Source: Streptomyces thinghirensis (GTDB lineage Bacteria > Actinomycetota > Actinomycetia > Streptomycetales > Streptomycetaceae). Taken from it: a DNA stretch of 56,074 nt. Where the stretch lies: assembly GCA_021502835.1 (NCBI GenBank), contig JAKFGP010000065.1, positions 1-56,074 of the forward strand, read 5' to 3'. Position 1 is the first letter of the stretch. Every line of letters starts with the position of its first letter. Below, piece after piece: positions 1-15,461 of the stretch. Position numbers and translations under genes: made by a program. The notes below the pieces were generated by a model. That model saw only the letters and a program-made list of their open reading frames with translations. It was not told the DNA's origin and searched no databases.

Positions 1-1
1 A

Positions 2-220
2 CATCGTGCGGCGCCGGTGGAGGAGGCCCCCGCCGAGGTCCCCCCGCAGCGCCTCGACGCGCCGTGTACCGCCCGCGAGGTGGAGACGCTGCGGCTGCTG
101 GCGCGCGGGCTGTCCAACTCCGAGATCGCCACGACCCTGTTCGTGAGCGAACACACCGTCAAGACCCATGTCAGCAACGTGCTGGGCAAGCTCGGTCTCA
201 GGACCGGGTGCAGGCGGTGA
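2..220 (+). CDS. LuxR-type response regulator, C-terminal DNA-binding end (partial)
   Basis: Only the C-terminal helix-turn-helix of a NarL/LuxR-type regulator is present; the receiver domain lies left of the window. The motif [20 protein letters not shown] followed by [15 protein letters not shown] is the standard GerE/LuxR four-helix signature that contacts DNA. The frame stops at 220 after a shift near 200. In the neighbouring frame the usual tail ([15 protein letters not shown]) continues to about 260, so the true end is probably near there. The partner kinase and target are outside the window. An MMPL transporter follows 150 to 190 bases downstream on the same strand. Confidence 0.8.
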   Translation, partial: HRAAPVEEAPAEVPPQRLDAPCTAREVETLRLLARGLSNSEIATTLFVSEHTVKTHVSNVLGKLGLRTGCRR

Positions 221-410
221 TCTGCGCGTACGAGACCGGCCTGGTGGCCCCGGGCCCCCTGACGGGTGAGGCGGGCGGCGGACTCCCCCGTCGGGGCGAG
301 TTCCGTAGACCACTCCCCTCCGGCGATCCGGCACCGTGCCCTCGGCACCAGTCTGTTCGGCGATGCCGAAAGACGCATCCCGAGCCGGATGACGATTGCC
401 GGGAGGCACC

Positions 411-2499
411 GTGCTGTCCACACTCGCCCGGGCGGCGACCCGCCGCCCACTGACCGTGATGCTCCTGTGGGGCCTGTTCCTGCTGCTCGGCTCCGGCCTC
501 GGGACGGGTGTGTTCGGAGGGCTCTCCGACGACGTACCTGACGTCCCCGGCACCGAGTCGGAGGTGCCGCCGAGTACTTCGACGGCCCCCACCCGTCGGG
601 CGAGTCGATCACCGCCGTCGTCGAGGCTGCCACCGTCTCCGGCCCCGAGGTGCGCGCCCAGGTGCGGGGAGGTCGCCGACCTGCGGGAGATCGCGGGGTG
701 TCGCCGGGCGTGCCCGACCCGTACGCCACCCGGGCGCCTGGTCGCCGAGGACGGGCGGGCGCTGATCGTGCCCGTCACCTTCCAGGGCGGTCTGGACGAC
801 GACGCCGAGGAGGCCGGCGTGTACGCGGCGGCCGACCGCTGCACGGGATCGACGCCTCCGGGGTCCATGTCAGCGGCGGGCCGCTGTTGGGCGAACAGCT
901 CGGCGAGCGGGCCCAGGAGGACGTGAAGAACGCGGAGTTGATTTCGCTGCCGGTGGTGCTGGTGCTGCTGCTGGTCGTTCGGCGGCTGAGCGCCGCGGAC
1001 TGCTGCTGCTGGTCGCGGTGGCCGGCATCGCGGCGCTCCTGGGCCTGCCCGCCTTCAGCCAGTTCACGGACATCTCCGTGTACGCGATCCAGGTCACGAC
1101 GATGCGGGGCTCGGCCTCGCCGTGGACTACGCCCTGCTGATGCTGGTCCGCTTCCGGGAGGAACGGCGGGACACCACCGACGTGGTGGAGGCCGTGCACC
1201 GCATTGTGGCCGCGCCGGACCGACTGTGTCTCTCCCGGCTGACGGGCGGTGAGCCTGGCCGGACTGCTGGTCTTCCCGAGTACCTTCCTGCGCAGCATGG
1301 GTCTGGCGGTGGCCGCGGTGGTCGTCGTCGACATGCTCGCCGCGCTGACGCTGCGCCCGCGCCGCTGACCCGGTTCGGCGGGAAGATCGCCCCGGCGAAG
1401 GTGCGCGCGAAGGGCGAGGAGGGCCGCCTCTTCGCCCGCTCGGGCTCGCTTCGCGGCCCGCCGGCGCGTGGCTGTCCTGGCCGTCGCCGTCCCGGCCTGC
1501 TGTGCTGGCGCTGCCCGTCACCGGCATGCGGATCAACATCGGCGACGCACGGCAGCCCCGAGGAGCACCGAGGCCCGGCAGCTGTACGACGCCGTCGACG
1601 CGCACTTCCCACCGGGCACCGGGGTGTCGCCGGTCACCTGGTCCTGCGGCCCGGCACCGACGCGGCGACGGCCGACCGGATCCGCGCCCTCACGCCGGGC
1701 ACCGGGAGCCGTGACCTGTCCGGCGGGACGACCGTGCTCGAACTGCCCTGGCCGGCACCGTCGACGGCAGGGCCGCCACCGAACTGGTCGAACGGGTACG
1801 GCCGACCTACGCGGCGACGCCCCGTCCAGGTCACCGGTACCGCGTCAGCTGGTCGACTCCGGCAGATGCTGGCCGACCGGGCGCCCTAGGCGGCGTGACG
1901 AAGTTGCCGGGACCTTCGGGCTGCTCATCCCTTCATTGGCGTGTGCTGTCATCGCACCGTCGCGACCACGTTGCTCAGCTCGCCGTCGCGCTCGGCGTTG
2001 TCGGTGGTGTTCCAGACGGTCATGTCGCCGTCGGTGGCTGAGGCAGCGCTCGAGGTCTCGACCCCCCGCCGCTGATCACCGCGATCGCCTTCGACTCGCC
2101 ATGGACTACGAGGTGTTCATCCCGGCGCGGTTGGCGAGGCCCGGGCGCAACGCACTATCGAGGCCGTGGTGATCAGGCCGCGCCGCTCGGGGCGGTGGTG
2201 ACCTGTGCCGCGCTGCTCCTCGCGGTGGCTTCGGCGCCTTCATGACGGGCGGCTCCTCCCGAACCTGCAGATCGGCTGGGCCCACGCTGGCGGTGCGGAT
2301 CGACGCCACGATCGTACGGATGCTGCTGTGCTGGCGACCGCGGCGCTGCTGGCCGCCGCGCCTCAGGGCTCCGAGGCAGTTGTGCCGGGCGCACGAGCGG
2401 TTCGGTGTGCGCGAGAGGTGGCCACCGCCCTGGCCGCGCCACAACCGGCGCACCACTGAGGCACGGCCGCTGAGCGGCGACCCGGCCCCCGCCGGGTGA
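411..2499 (+). pseudogene. MMPL/RND-family membrane transporter, heavily frameshifted
   Basis: Starts at GTG 411 behind a GGGAGG ribosome site. The first frame gives a basic N-terminus and a long hydrophobic stretch (VMLLWGLFLLLGSGLG), as in MMPL-type exporters. Fragments in alternating frames continue the family: GPLLGEQLGERAQED, a hydrophobic block near 950-1080, LAVDYALLMLVRFREER near 1120, a second copy of the signature (MDYEVF, 2101) and a C-terminal membrane tail ending near 2499. MMPL proteins are proton-driven exporters of lipids or drugs with two such transmembrane repeats of about 700 residues, which fits the length. More than eight frame changes break it. Whether it is a true pseudogene or a poorly sequenced gene cannot be decided here. 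Confidence 0.75.
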
Positions 2500-2555
2500 G
2501 GGGCTCCACGCACGCGCGCCCTCCGTCGTGGCCCCGAGGGGCGCGCGCGTGGCAC

Positions 2556-3472
2556 TCAGCGCAGCTCCGCCCGAAGGCCGCCGGTGCCCGGTCCAGAAGG
2601 CTGGAAGAACTTGGAGAAGTTCGCCGAGTCCGGGAAGCCGACCGCCGCGCCGACCCGGCCGATCGGCATGTCGGTGTGGGCGAGTAGGCGCTTGGCCTCC
2701 AGGACGAGTGCGTTTGTCGATGAAACCCTGGGGCGCTCACTGGTAGAGGCGCGCACCGCGCGACGAGGGTGCGGCGGAGTAGCCGAGCGCGTCGGCGTAG
2801 GCGCTGACGCTGTGGTTGGTGGCGAAGCCCCGCTCGACCGCGTCCCGGAAGAGCGTGGAAGGTGGTGTCGCCTGGCGTGTCCGCTCGCCTGGGCGCTGCC
2901 TCGGCGGAGCCTGACCGCGCGAAGCGCGAGACGGTGCAGGAACGCGGACAGCGTGTGGGCAGTACGGCGGTGTGCAGGCTGAGGGCAGGGTGTGGCGTCC
3001 TCGTACTCGCGCCGCAGCTGGTCGAGGGCGGCCGTGAGCCCGGCGAGCCGCGCCCCGTCGCGGTGGAGCAGGGGCGGCAGGTCGAGGAAGTGAGGCCGGT
3101 GGCCTCCACGGTGGCGCGGGGCAGGAAGCCGGGCTGCATGGTGAGCACTGTTCCGCGTACTCGCTCGTCTGCGAGAAGCGGTGGACCTGTCCGGGCCGGA
3201 TCCAGCAGATCGCCGGCCGTCGCCTCGTACTCGGCGAAGTCGATCATGTGTCGGACCGGGCCGCCGGTGAAGAGCACTGACGACGTGGAAGTCGATGCGG
3301 TGCACGCGGTGGCAACGGGCCTGCAAGCGTGCCAGGTGCGGCCGGCACCCATGGGACCGACCTGCATACCGACGCCGAGGAGGCTGAGATCGACCGGGAA
3401 GGGGAACGTTCTGATTCCGTCGCCGCCCCTGCCGTCGCCGCCACTGCCGTCCTGGATGTTTTCGTCCGCCAT
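2556..3472 (-). CDS. AraC-family transcriptional regulator (frameshifted)
   Basis: Read from ATG 3472. The N-terminal part is a cupin-like sensor domain (VDLSLLGVGMQVGPMGAGRT, later SVLFTGGPVRHMIDFAEYEA). The C-terminal end is an AraC helix-turn-helix: LEAKRLLAHTDMPIGRVGAA, then VGFPDSANFSKFFQ, stopping at 2556. Several indels separate these pieces. It is divergent from the pentose-phosphate operon with a 155-base gap that holds an AT-rich dyad, so it is the obvious candidate regulator of tkt and the genes behind it. The ligand is unknown; a sugar or sugar phosphate would be reasonable from context only. Confidence 0.8.
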
Positions 3473-3561
3473 GTCCTTCTCGTGCCGTCCCACCCGGCCG
3501 CCCGGGCGCGGAGCCATGTCCCAGTTTCACCACAGGCTGGCACACCTCGACCTTCACTCTC

Positions 3562-3574
3562 AAAGTCTGACTTT
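3562..3574. promoter_or_regulatory. AT-rich dyad in the AraC/tkt divergent region
   Basis: AAAGT-CTG-ACTTT is a perfect 5-3-5 inverted repeat inside an unusually AT-rich stretch (about 3555-3590) between the divergent AraC regulator and tkt. A second, looser pair (TCTGAC at 3567, GTCAGA just after the AT-rich tract) overlaps it. Position and symmetry suggest a regulator site or promoter element. No convincing -35/-10 pair could be fixed. Confidence 0.35.
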
Positions 3575-3627
3575 AAGTTTGAACACGTCAGACCAGTTCC
3601 TCCGCTCCGATCGAGGATTTCTTGAAG

Positions 3628-5751
<2,124 letters not shown>

Positions 5752-5755
<4 letters not shown>

Positions 5756-6898
5756 TCACTGTGACCGAAGCAACCGCGACCGCGGGAGCACTGCGACGCC
5801 TGTCCGAGGCGGGCGTCTCCATCTGGCTGGACGACCTGTCGCGGCGGCGGATCGAGTCCGGCAACCTCGCCGAACTGATCGAGACCAGGAACGTCGTCGG
5901 CGTCACCACCAACCCGTCGATCTTCCAGGCCGCCATCGGCTCCGGTGCGGGCTACGAGGAGCAGCTCGCCGACCTGGCGACCCGGGGCGTCCCCGTCGAC
6001 GAGGCGGTCCGCATGATGACCACCGCCGACGTCCCGCGCCGCCGCCGACGTGCTGCGTGGCGTGTACGACGCCACCGGGGGCCGGGACGGCCGGGTCTCC
6101 ATCGAGGTGGACCCGCGTCTCGCCCACGACACCCGGGCCACGATCGCCGAGGCCCGCCAGCTGGCCTGGCTCGTCGACCGCCCCAACGTGATGATCAAGA
6201 TCCCGGCGACGAAGGCCGGTCTCCCGGCGATCACCGAGGTCATCGGCGCCGGCATCAGCGTCAACGTCACGCTGATCTTCTCCCTGGAGCGCTACCGCGA
6301 GGTCGCGGACGCCTACCTCGCCGGACTGGAGAAGGCGCAGGCGGCCGGTCTCGACCTCGCGGGCATCCACTCCGTCGCCTCCTTCTTCGTCTCCCGCGTC
6401 GACAGCGAGATCGACAAGCGCCTGACGCTGCTGGGCACGGACGACGCCCTCGCCCTGAAGGGAAGGCCGCGCTGGCCAACGCGCGACTGGCCTACGAGGC
6501 GTACGAGAACGTCTTCGCCGGTGACCGCTTCACCGCCCTCGCCGGGGCGCGCGCCAACCCCCAGCGCCCCCTGTGGGCGTCGACCGGGGTGAAGGGACCC
6601 CGGCATTCCGGGACACCCTGTACGTGGAGGAGCTGGTCGCTCCCGGCACCGTGAACACGATGCCGGAGGCCACCCTGAACGCCGCCGCCGATCACGGTGA
6701 CGTACAGGGCGACACGGTCACCGGTGGTTACGCCCAGGCCCGGGCCGACCTCGGAGCCGTGGAGCGGCTCGGCATCTCGTACGACGAGGTGTGCAGCAGC
6801 TGGAGCAGGAGGGCGTGGCCAAGTTCGAGGTGGCCTGGCAGGACCTGCTGGACGCCGTGACGAAGTCCCTCGACAGCAAGGGAGTTGACGGGGAATGA
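5752..6898 (+). CDS. tal: Transaldolase
   Basis: Transfers dihydroxyacetone units between sedoheptulose-7-phosphate and glyceraldehyde-3-phosphate. The Schiff-base lysine sits in [16 protein letters not shown] near 6190-6230. Other family motifs are [27 protein letters not shown] and [20 protein letters not shown]. Length of about 380 residues is that of the actinobacterial class. It begins in an ATGA overlap with tkt (a GTG at 5761 is an alternative start) and ends in an ATGA overlap with zwf. Frame changes occur near 6035, 6463, 6597 and 6790. Confidence 0.95.
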
Positions 6899-8671
6899 GC
6901 GAGGACCTTCCCGCTACGACGGTCCACGAGACCAAGGCGACGAAGGAGGCCAAGGAGGCGAGGACGGCACAGGAGGCCGCGGGGCCGTCGCACGCCCAGG
7001 AGGCCGATGAGTCCGGGGCCGCCGAGGCCTCGAAACCGGCCAGGACGCCCAGGTCCGCCCGGACCGCGAAGAAATCCGGGACGGCCGGCGCCGCCAAGGG
7101 CGCGAAGGCGGCCGCGGTGGACGCGAAGGCCGTGACACCCGTCGCGCCGCTCGACTGGAGCAACCCCCTGCGCGATCCCCAGGACCGGCGCCTCCCCCGT
7201 ATCGCGGGCCCGTCGGGACTGGTCATCTTCGGTGTCACCGGCGACCTGTCCCGCCGGAAGCTGATGCCGGCCGTCTACGACCTGGCCAACCGCGGCCTGC
7301 TGCCGCCGGGCTTCTCCCCTGGTCGGCTTCGCCCGCCGGGACTGGGAGAACCAGGACTTCGCCCAGGTGGTGCACGACGCGGTCAAGGAGCACGCGCGCA
7401 CGCCGTTCCGCGAGGAGGTCTGGCAGCAGCTCGCCGAGGGCATGCGCTTCATCCCCGGCGACTTCGACGACGACAACGCCTTCGAGCAGCTGCGCAAGGC
7501 CGTCGAGGAGCTGGACGCCTCCCGCGGCACCAGCGGCAACTACGCCTTCTACCTCTCGGTGCCGCCGAAGTTCTTCCCGAAGGTCGTCCAGCAGCTCAAG
7601 AAGCACGGGCTGACCGACGCCCCGGACGGCTCCTGGCGCCGCGCGGTGATCGAGAAGCCGTTCGGGCACGACCTGGACAGCGCCCGCGACCTGAACGCGC
7701 TGGTGCACGAGGTCTTCGACCCGGAGCAGGTCTTCCGCATCGACCACTACCTGGGCAAGGAGACCGTCCAGAACATCCTGGCGCTGCGCTTCGCCAACCA
7801 GATGTACGAGCCGATCTGGAACCGGTCCTACGTCGACCACGTGCAGATCACGATGGCCGAGGACATCGGCATCGGCGGCCGGGCCGGCTACTACGACGGC
7901 ATCGGCGCCGCCCGCGACGTCATCCAGAACCACCTGCTCCAGCTGATGGCCCTCACCGCCATGGAGGAACCGGCCGCCTTCGACGCACGGTCGCTGCTCA
8001 CCGAGAAGCTGAAGGTGCTGCGGATCGTGCGGCTGCCGGACGACCTGGGCGAGCACACCGTGCGCGGGCAGTACGCGGGCGGCTGGCAGGGCGGCGCGCA
8101 GGTGCCCGGTTACCTGGAGGAGGAGGGCATCGACCCGGCCTCCACCACCGACACCTACGCGGCCATCAAGCTGGGCATCGACAACCGCCGCTGGGCGGGC
8201 GTCCCGTTCTACCTGCGCACCGGCAAGCGGCTGGGCCGCCGGGTGACGGAGATCGCGGTCGTCTTCCAGCGGGCCCCGCACTCCCCCTTCGACTCCACCG
8301 CGACGGAGGAGCTGGGCGAGAACGCGATCGTCATCCGCGTCCAGCCCGACGAGGGCATGACGGTGCGGTTCGGCTCCAAGGTGCCGGGCACGTCGATGGA
8401 GATCCGGGACGTGTCCATGGACTTCGCTTACGGCGAGTCGTTCACGGAGTCCAGCCCGGAGGCGTACGAACGGCTGATCCTGGACGTCCTGCTGGGCGAC
8501 GCCAACCTGTTCCCCCGTCACCAGGAAGTGGAAGAGTCCTGGCGGATCCTCGACCTGATCGAGGGGTACTGGGCCGCGCACGAGAAGCCCGCGCAGTACG
8601 CCTCGGGCGGCTGGGGACCGCGGGAAGCCGACGAGATGCTCCGCACGAGACGGACGGAGCTGGCGCAGGCC

Positions 8672-8675
<4 letters not shown>
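6895..8675 (+). CDS. zwf: Glucose-6-phosphate 1-dehydrogenase
   Basis: Oxidises glucose-6-phosphate to the lactone and reduces NADP. Nucleotide-binding GVTGDLSRRKLMPA and the active-site motif RIDHYLGKE are intact. Other conserved blocks are VIEKPFGHD, YYDGIGAARDVIQNHLLQ and GKRLGRRVTEIAVVFQRAP. The first 75 or so residues are an unusual Lys/Ala/Glu-rich low-complexity extension before the normal start of the enzyme (NPLRDPQDRRLPRI). A frameshift near 7317 splits the N-terminus. Another near 8640 hides the natural end: shifting by one base gives ARDGRSWRRP and a TGA at 8673-8675 that overlaps the opcA start. Its neighbour OpcA is the usual assembly/activity partner. Confidence 0.95.
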
Positions 8676-11262
<2,587 letters not shown>

Positions 11263-11263
11263 C

Positions 11264-12144
11264 ATGCAGATCGGTCTTGTTGGTCTCGGCAAGATGGGCG
11301 GCAACATGCGCGAGCGTCCTGCGCAACGCCGGCCACACCGTCGTCGGATACGACACCAACCCCGAGCGTGCCGACGTCGGCAGGTCTGGTCGACCTCGTC
11401 GAGCAGCTGGAGCGGCCGCGCGCGGTCTGGGTGATGGTCCCGGCCGGCGCCGCCACCCAGCACGTCATCGACCAGCTGGCGAACCTGCTCAGGCACGGCG
11501 ACACCGTCATCGACGGCGGCAACAGCCGCTGGACGGACGACGAGAAGCACGCCGAGGAGCTGGCCAAGCGCGGCATCAACTTCGTCGACGCCGGTGTCTC
11601 GGGCGGCGTGTGGGGCCTGAAGAACGGCTACGCCCTGATGGTCGGCGGCGAGAAGGAGGTCGTCGACGACCTCGACCCCATCTTCGACGCCCTCAAGCCC
11701 GAGGGCCCCTACGGCTACGTCCACGCGGGCAAGGTCGGCGCCGGGCACTTCTCCAAGATGGTCCACAACGGCATCGAGTACGCCATGATGCAGGCGTACG
11801 CCGAGGGCTGGGAGCTGCTGGAGAAGGTCGACCTCCGTGGACAACGTCCGCGAGGTCTTCCGCTCCTGGCAGGAGGGCACCGTGATCCGCTCCGGCTCCT
11901 CGACCTGGCCGTCAACGCCCCTAGACGAGGACCACCACCTGGACGAGCTGCGCGGCTACGCGGAGGACTCCGGCGAGGGCCGCTGACGTCGAGGCGGCCA
12001 TCGACAACGCCTGCCGCTGCCCGCGATCACGGCCTCCTCTTCGCGCGGTTCGCGTCCCGGCAGGACGACTCGCCGCAGATGAAGATGATCGCCGCGCTGC
12101 GCAACCAGTTCGGCGGGCACGCGGTGGAGGCCGCCAAGAAGTAG
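11264..12144 (+). CDS. gnd: 6-phosphogluconate dehydrogenase, decarboxylating (short form)
   Basis: Oxidative decarboxylation of 6-phosphogluconate to ribulose-5-phosphate. The N-terminal Rossmann motif is GLVGLGKMGGNM. Then come VIDGGNSRWTDDEKHAEEL, FVDAGVSGGVWGLKNGYALM and the catalytic-lysine region GHFSKMVHNGIEYAMMQAYA. About 293 residues match the short class (roughly 290-300) rather than the 470-residue E. coli type. Frame changes are at about 11305, 11383, 11835, 11895 and 11990. It is the last gene of the pentose-phosphate operon. Confidence 0.93.
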
Positions 12145-12199
12145 GCGTCGCTCGAGCGCGTTGACGTGATCGGCCGGTTCGGGTCAGAGTCCATCCCTG

Positions 12200-13662
12200 A
12201 TGGAGATCAACGACCTGACACCGGCCGAGGCGCGCGTCTGGCGGGCGTTCGCCACGGGCACCGCCGTGGACTTCCGTGCCGCCGACGACGAGGACCCGGC
12301 CGAGGGTGGCACCTGGGGCCCCGAACGGACCGTACGCGCGAGCGTGTTGCGCGCACTGCTGCTCGACGGCCCCCGGGCGGACGGCGAGGTGGCCGCGCTG
12401 AGCCTGGCGGGCGCGCGCGTCACCGGGCCGCTGGAACTGGCGTACGCGACGGTCGACCACCCCGTACGGCTGCGGCACTGCCACTTCGACGACGTGCCCA
12501 GGCTCTACGCGGCCCGGCTGCGCGAGGTGAACCTGAGCGAGTCCGTCCTGCCCGGCCTGATCTCGCACGCCGTGCGGGTGGACGGCGTACTGCGGCTGAC
12601 CCGCGCCCGGTTCGGCGGGATGGTGCGGCTCGGCGGTGCGGAGATCACCGGCAGCCTCTACCTGGAGAGCACGGAGATCCACGCGCCGGACACCGAGGGG
12701 CCGGTGCTCCAGCTGAACCAGGCGGTGCTGGGGGCCGACCTGTGGGCGCCGGGGCTCCGGGCGCGGGGAACGGTGCGGCTCGACGGCGCCCGGGTCGCCG
12801 GGACGGTCAACCTCACCGACGCGGTACTCGACCGGCCGGACGGCACCGCCCTGCAGGCCGAGACGCTCGCGGCCGAGGCCGATGTGCTGATGCGGCACGC
12901 CGAGGTGCGGGGCCGGCTGGAATTCCGCCGGTGCGCGTATTAGCCCGGCCGGCTGGACCTGTCGCAGGCGCGCCTGGTCAATCCCGGGGGAACCGCGCTG
13001 CGCGCGAGCAGTTGTGTGATCGGTGAACTGTGGCTGCGGCAGTGCCCGACGGTGGAGGGCACCTCAACCTGCGCCGCTCCCAGGTGGAGGTGCTGTTCGT
13101 CGAACCGGAGGTGGTGCCGCACTGGGTCCAGCTGAACGACCTCACCTACACGTCGCTCGTCCCGCACGAACCCGCCGAGCGGCGGCTGCCGATGCTGGAG
13201 CGCGGCGACAGCTACCTGCCCTTCATCTACGAGCAGTTGACCGCCTCCTACCGCCGGATCGGCGACGACGACGCGGCCCGGCTGGTCCAGCTCGCCAAAC
13301 AGCGCCGGCACCGCCGCACCCTGCCCTGGTACGGCCGGGTCTGGGGACTGCTCCAGGACGCCGCCGTCGGCTACGGCTTCCGTCCGCTGCGGGCCGGCGG
13401 CTGGCTGCTGTCGCTGCTCGCGGTCGGCTCGGTCGCGTACGGCCTGCGGCACCCGCCGCCGCTCAAGCCCGCGGAGTCCCCCGACTTCAACCCGGTGTTC
13501 TACACGCTGGACCTGCTGCTGCCGGTGATCTCCTTCGGTCAGGAGAGCGCGTTCGCGCCCGAGGGCTGGTACCAGTACCTCGGTTACGTCCTGATCGTGA
13601 TGGGCTGGATCCTGGCCACCACCGTCGTCGCCGGTGTCACCCGCACCGTCAGCCGCCAGTGA
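12200..13662 (+). CDS. Membrane-anchored hypothetical protein with repeated soluble domain
   Basis: No function is recognised. Begins MEINDLTPAEARVWRAFATG at ATG 12200. The first 280 residues are a repetitive beta-rich region (GPLELAYATVDHPVRLRHCH, GSLYLESTEIHAPD, GTVNLTDAVLDRPDG) of pentapeptide- or beta-helix-like character. The C-terminal third (after about 13330) has two membrane segments (GWLLSLLAVGSVAYGL and YVLIVMGWILATTVVAGV) with FNPVFYTLDLLLPVISFGQE between them. Such a tail resembles proteins that anchor a surface or cytosolic domain. An in-frame TAG sits at 12941-12943 and a frameshift at about 13062. It is downstream of gnd (55-base gap) and may share its transcript. The last 14 bases overlap the convergent QsuB-like gene. 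Confidence 0.75.
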
Positions 13663-15446
13663 ACCCCGCACCGCGTGCTGCCGCGGCCAGCCGGACCGGG
13701 GCGTTGGCCGCGCCGTAGCCTCGGTAGCCGCCGTCCCGCTGGACGAGTTCGAAGAAGATCCGGCCGACGGTGTGCGTGTAGCAGTGCCGGAAGGTGCCGT
13801 GCGCGTCGCGGTCGTAGAGGATGCCCAGCTCCCGGTACGTCTCCAGCTCGCCGTCGGCGAACTCGAAGCGGGCGGCGAGGTCGTCGTGGTAGTTGCCGGG
13901 GATCGGGGAGCAGCGGGCCGCCCGCGGCGCGGAAGCGGCGGGCGGCGGCGACCACGTCGTCGGTGGCCAGGGCGATGTGCTGGGCGTGCGCGGTGTCGTC
14001 GGTGGGTGCCGCGCCGACGGTCAGGACGATGCGGACCCCGCCGTCGTCGGTGGTGACGGCTCGGCTGCGCAGCAGGCCGTAGGGGTCGGCGACGTCCACG
14101 CTCTCCTGCGGGCGCAGCCCGAGGACGCCGCGGTGGAAGAGCACCGCCTCGTCGAACTGGTGCCAGGGCTGGGTGAGGGAGAGGTGGTCGACGCGCCAGG
14201 CCGCCCCGGCCTCGGCGGGCGCGCCGGTGTCCTCGAAGTCGGCCCGCCAGTCGGGCAGTCCGGGACGCTCGGTGGCGCAGAAGAACAGCTCCGTGCCATC
14301 GGGCGCGGCAACCGCCTCCAGCGGGGCGTCCCCGGGGGCGCGGCGGCGCGGCAGCACCGGAGCGAGCAGGGCCTCGGCGCGGCCGGCCGCCCCGGCGGGG
14401 TCCGGCGACTCCAGGCCGACGGCGGCCAGCCGGGTGCCGTCGCGGCGTTCGGCCGGTCCGGTGTTGACCAGGACGCGGGCGTCGCCCCGCTGCCACAGGT
14501 CGACGGGTTTGCCGCGGTGCCGTGCGGTCCGGGCGAAGCCCAGCGGCGCCGAGCACGGCGGTAACGGGTGCGGCGTCGGGCGTGACCAGTTCGGCGAAGG
14601 CGACCCCGGTGGGCGGAGCGGGGGCGGGCGGCGCGGCGAGGCCGGCCGTCTCCTGGAGCGTCAGCAGGGAGCGCTGGGCGTCCACGGCCGTGGGACCGGC
14701 CTCGGACTGCCGGAAGACGTCGTTGAAGACCTCCAGGGACAGTGGACCGTCGTAACCGGCGCGCAGTACGTGCCGCAGCAGTCCGGCGACGTCGAAACCC
14801 CCTGGCCGGGGAAGCAGCGGTAGTGGCGGCTCCACTGGAGGACGTCCATCGCGAGCAGCGGGGCGTCGGCGAGCTGGAGGAAGAAGATCTTCTCCCCGGG
14901 ATGACCTCGATGCCCTTGGGGTCACTGCCGCGGGAGAGGATGTGGAAGCTGTCCAGGCAGGTGCCGAGCGCGGGGTGGCCGGCGCTCTCGACGACGTGCC
15001 AGGCGTGGTCGTAGGTGCTGATGTGCCGGCCCCAGGCGAGCGCCTCGTAGGCGACGCGGACGCCGTGGTCCTCGGCCAGGTCGGCGAGCCGGCTCAGCTG
15101 CTCGGCGGCGAGGGCGTCGTCGTCCACGGCGTGCGGGGGAGACGCTGGAGCAGACCAGGACGGTGTCCGCGCCGAGCCTGCGCATCAGCTCGAACTTGTG
15201 CCGGGCGCGGCGCAGGGCGCGGGCGAACTCCTCCTCGGGGAGCGCCTCGACGTCCCGCATGGGCTGGTAGAGGTCGATGGTCAGGCCGAGGTCGGCGCAG
15301 CGGGCGCGGACCTCCTCGGGGGTCAGGGGGCTGGCCAGCAGGTCGTTCTCGAAGATCTCCACGCCGTCGAAGCCGGCCAGGGAGGCGGCCGTGAGCTTCT
15401 CGGTGAGGGATCCGCTGAGGGAGACGGTGGCGATGGACGTCCGCAC
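13649..15446 (-). CDS. QsuB-like 3-dehydroshikimate dehydratase / 4-HPPD-like fusion
   Basis: Two-domain protein. The N-terminal half is a xylose-isomerase-like TIM barrel (MRTSIATVSLSGSLTEKLTA, DGVEIFENDLLASPLTPEEV, VAYEALAWGRHISTYDHAWH, LGTCLDSFHILSRGSDPKG). The C-terminal half is a vicinal-oxygen-chelate domain like 4-hydroxyphenylpyruvate dioxygenase (DHLSLTQPWHQFDEAVLFHR, then the C-terminal FRHCYTHTVGRIFFELVQRD). This fusion is the actinobacterial QsuB type, which converts 3-dehydroshikimate to protocatechuate using the N-terminal half. The start is GTG 15446 behind GAAAGAGG. The stop TCA at 13649-13651 restores the tail AARGAGFTGG. Frame changes occur near 13905, 14345, 14545, 14800, 14900 and 15140. 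It is co-oriented with aroE directly upstream. Confidence 0.88.
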
Positions 15447-15461
15447 GTGGCTACCTCTTTC

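Noticed and set aside
775..1605. Long minus-strand frame over the MMPL gene
   Set aside because: It is Arg/Pro-rich antisense to recognisable transporter fragments, as expected in GC-rich DNA.
12940..14925. A 661-residue minus-strand frame
   Set aside because: Its composition is mostly Arg/Pro/Ala; it is an out-of-frame shadow of the QsuB-like gene and of the membrane protein.
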